Assembly: GCA_020063545.1 (NCBI GenBank)
Contig: JAGUUF010000056.1
Coordinates: 1-6,604, forward strand
Origin: Cytophagales bacterium
GTDB taxonomy: Bacteria > Bacteroidota > Bacteroidia > Cytophagales > Cyclobacteriaceae
DNA: 6,604 nucleotides
Reading direction: 5' to 3'
Shown: positions 6,596 through 6,604 of the stretch, piece by piece
Layout: each line of letters begins with the position of its first letter
Numbering within the stretch: position 1 is the first letter of the stretch
The notes under the pieces: model-generated
Told to the model about the DNA's origin: nothing
Database searches by the model: none
Seen by the model: the letters and a program-made list of their open reading frames with translations, nothing else
Program-made: the position numbers and the translations under genes

Positions 6596-6604
6596 GCCGC
6601 TCAA

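Larger units (their letters stand above)
6374..6604. other. non-coding tail with AT-rich repeats
   Basis: No convincing reading frame on either strand was found after the PLD stop. The stretch has an AT-rich repeat in three copies, one inverted, and a GC-rich GGCGCC pair between copies two and three. Base composition alternates sharply between AT-only blocks and mixed sequence, unlike the genes to the left. No canonical GC stem plus T-run terminator and no clear Bacteroidota TTTG / TAnnTTTG promoter was found. The window ends before any downstream gene appears. Confidence 0.7.

Overview
The window looks like a chromosomal piece of a Bacteroidota bacterium, probably a Cytophagales- or Chitinophagales-type organism. 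The GC content is moderate. The four genes are tightly packed on the + strand with few strong Shine-Dalgarno sites. Two of the three proteins whose N-terminus is visible begin with export signals, and the glycan-degradation content (GH127 family, lipoprotein mutarotase) is typical of this phylum. This placement rests on protein style and gene content only; there is no rRNA or marker gene in the window.

Layout. Nucleotides 1-1250 hold the C-terminal part of a GH127/DUF1680 beta-L-arabinofuranosidase-like enzyme with all expected zinc and catalytic residues. After 14 nt, 1265-2380 encodes an aldose 1-epimerase with a lipoprotein signal. Its stop codon overlaps the start of a 934-residue secreted protein (2377-5181). 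That protein joins a TIM-barrel glycoside-hydrolase-like region to a C-terminal formylglycine-generating-enzyme (FGE/SUMF1) fold domain that lacks the copper-binding cysteines. After 19 nt, 5201-6373 encodes a two-HKD phospholipase D/cardiolipin-synthase-like protein with a C-terminal membrane segment. The last 231 nt are non-coding and hold three copies of an AT-rich repeat, one inverted relative to the other two.

How they may work together. The first three genes read as one carbohydrate-processing operon acting outside the cytoplasm: GH127 releases a pentose such as L-arabinose, the lipoprotein mutarotase equilibrates its anomers, and the chimeric protein probably binds or cleaves a related glycan. 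The PLD gene has no obvious role in that pathway and may simply be co-transcribed. The most unusual items are the barrel plus cysteine-less FGE fusion and the AT-rich repeat trio at the right edge. No mobile element genes, RNA genes, CRISPR arrays or defence genes were seen.
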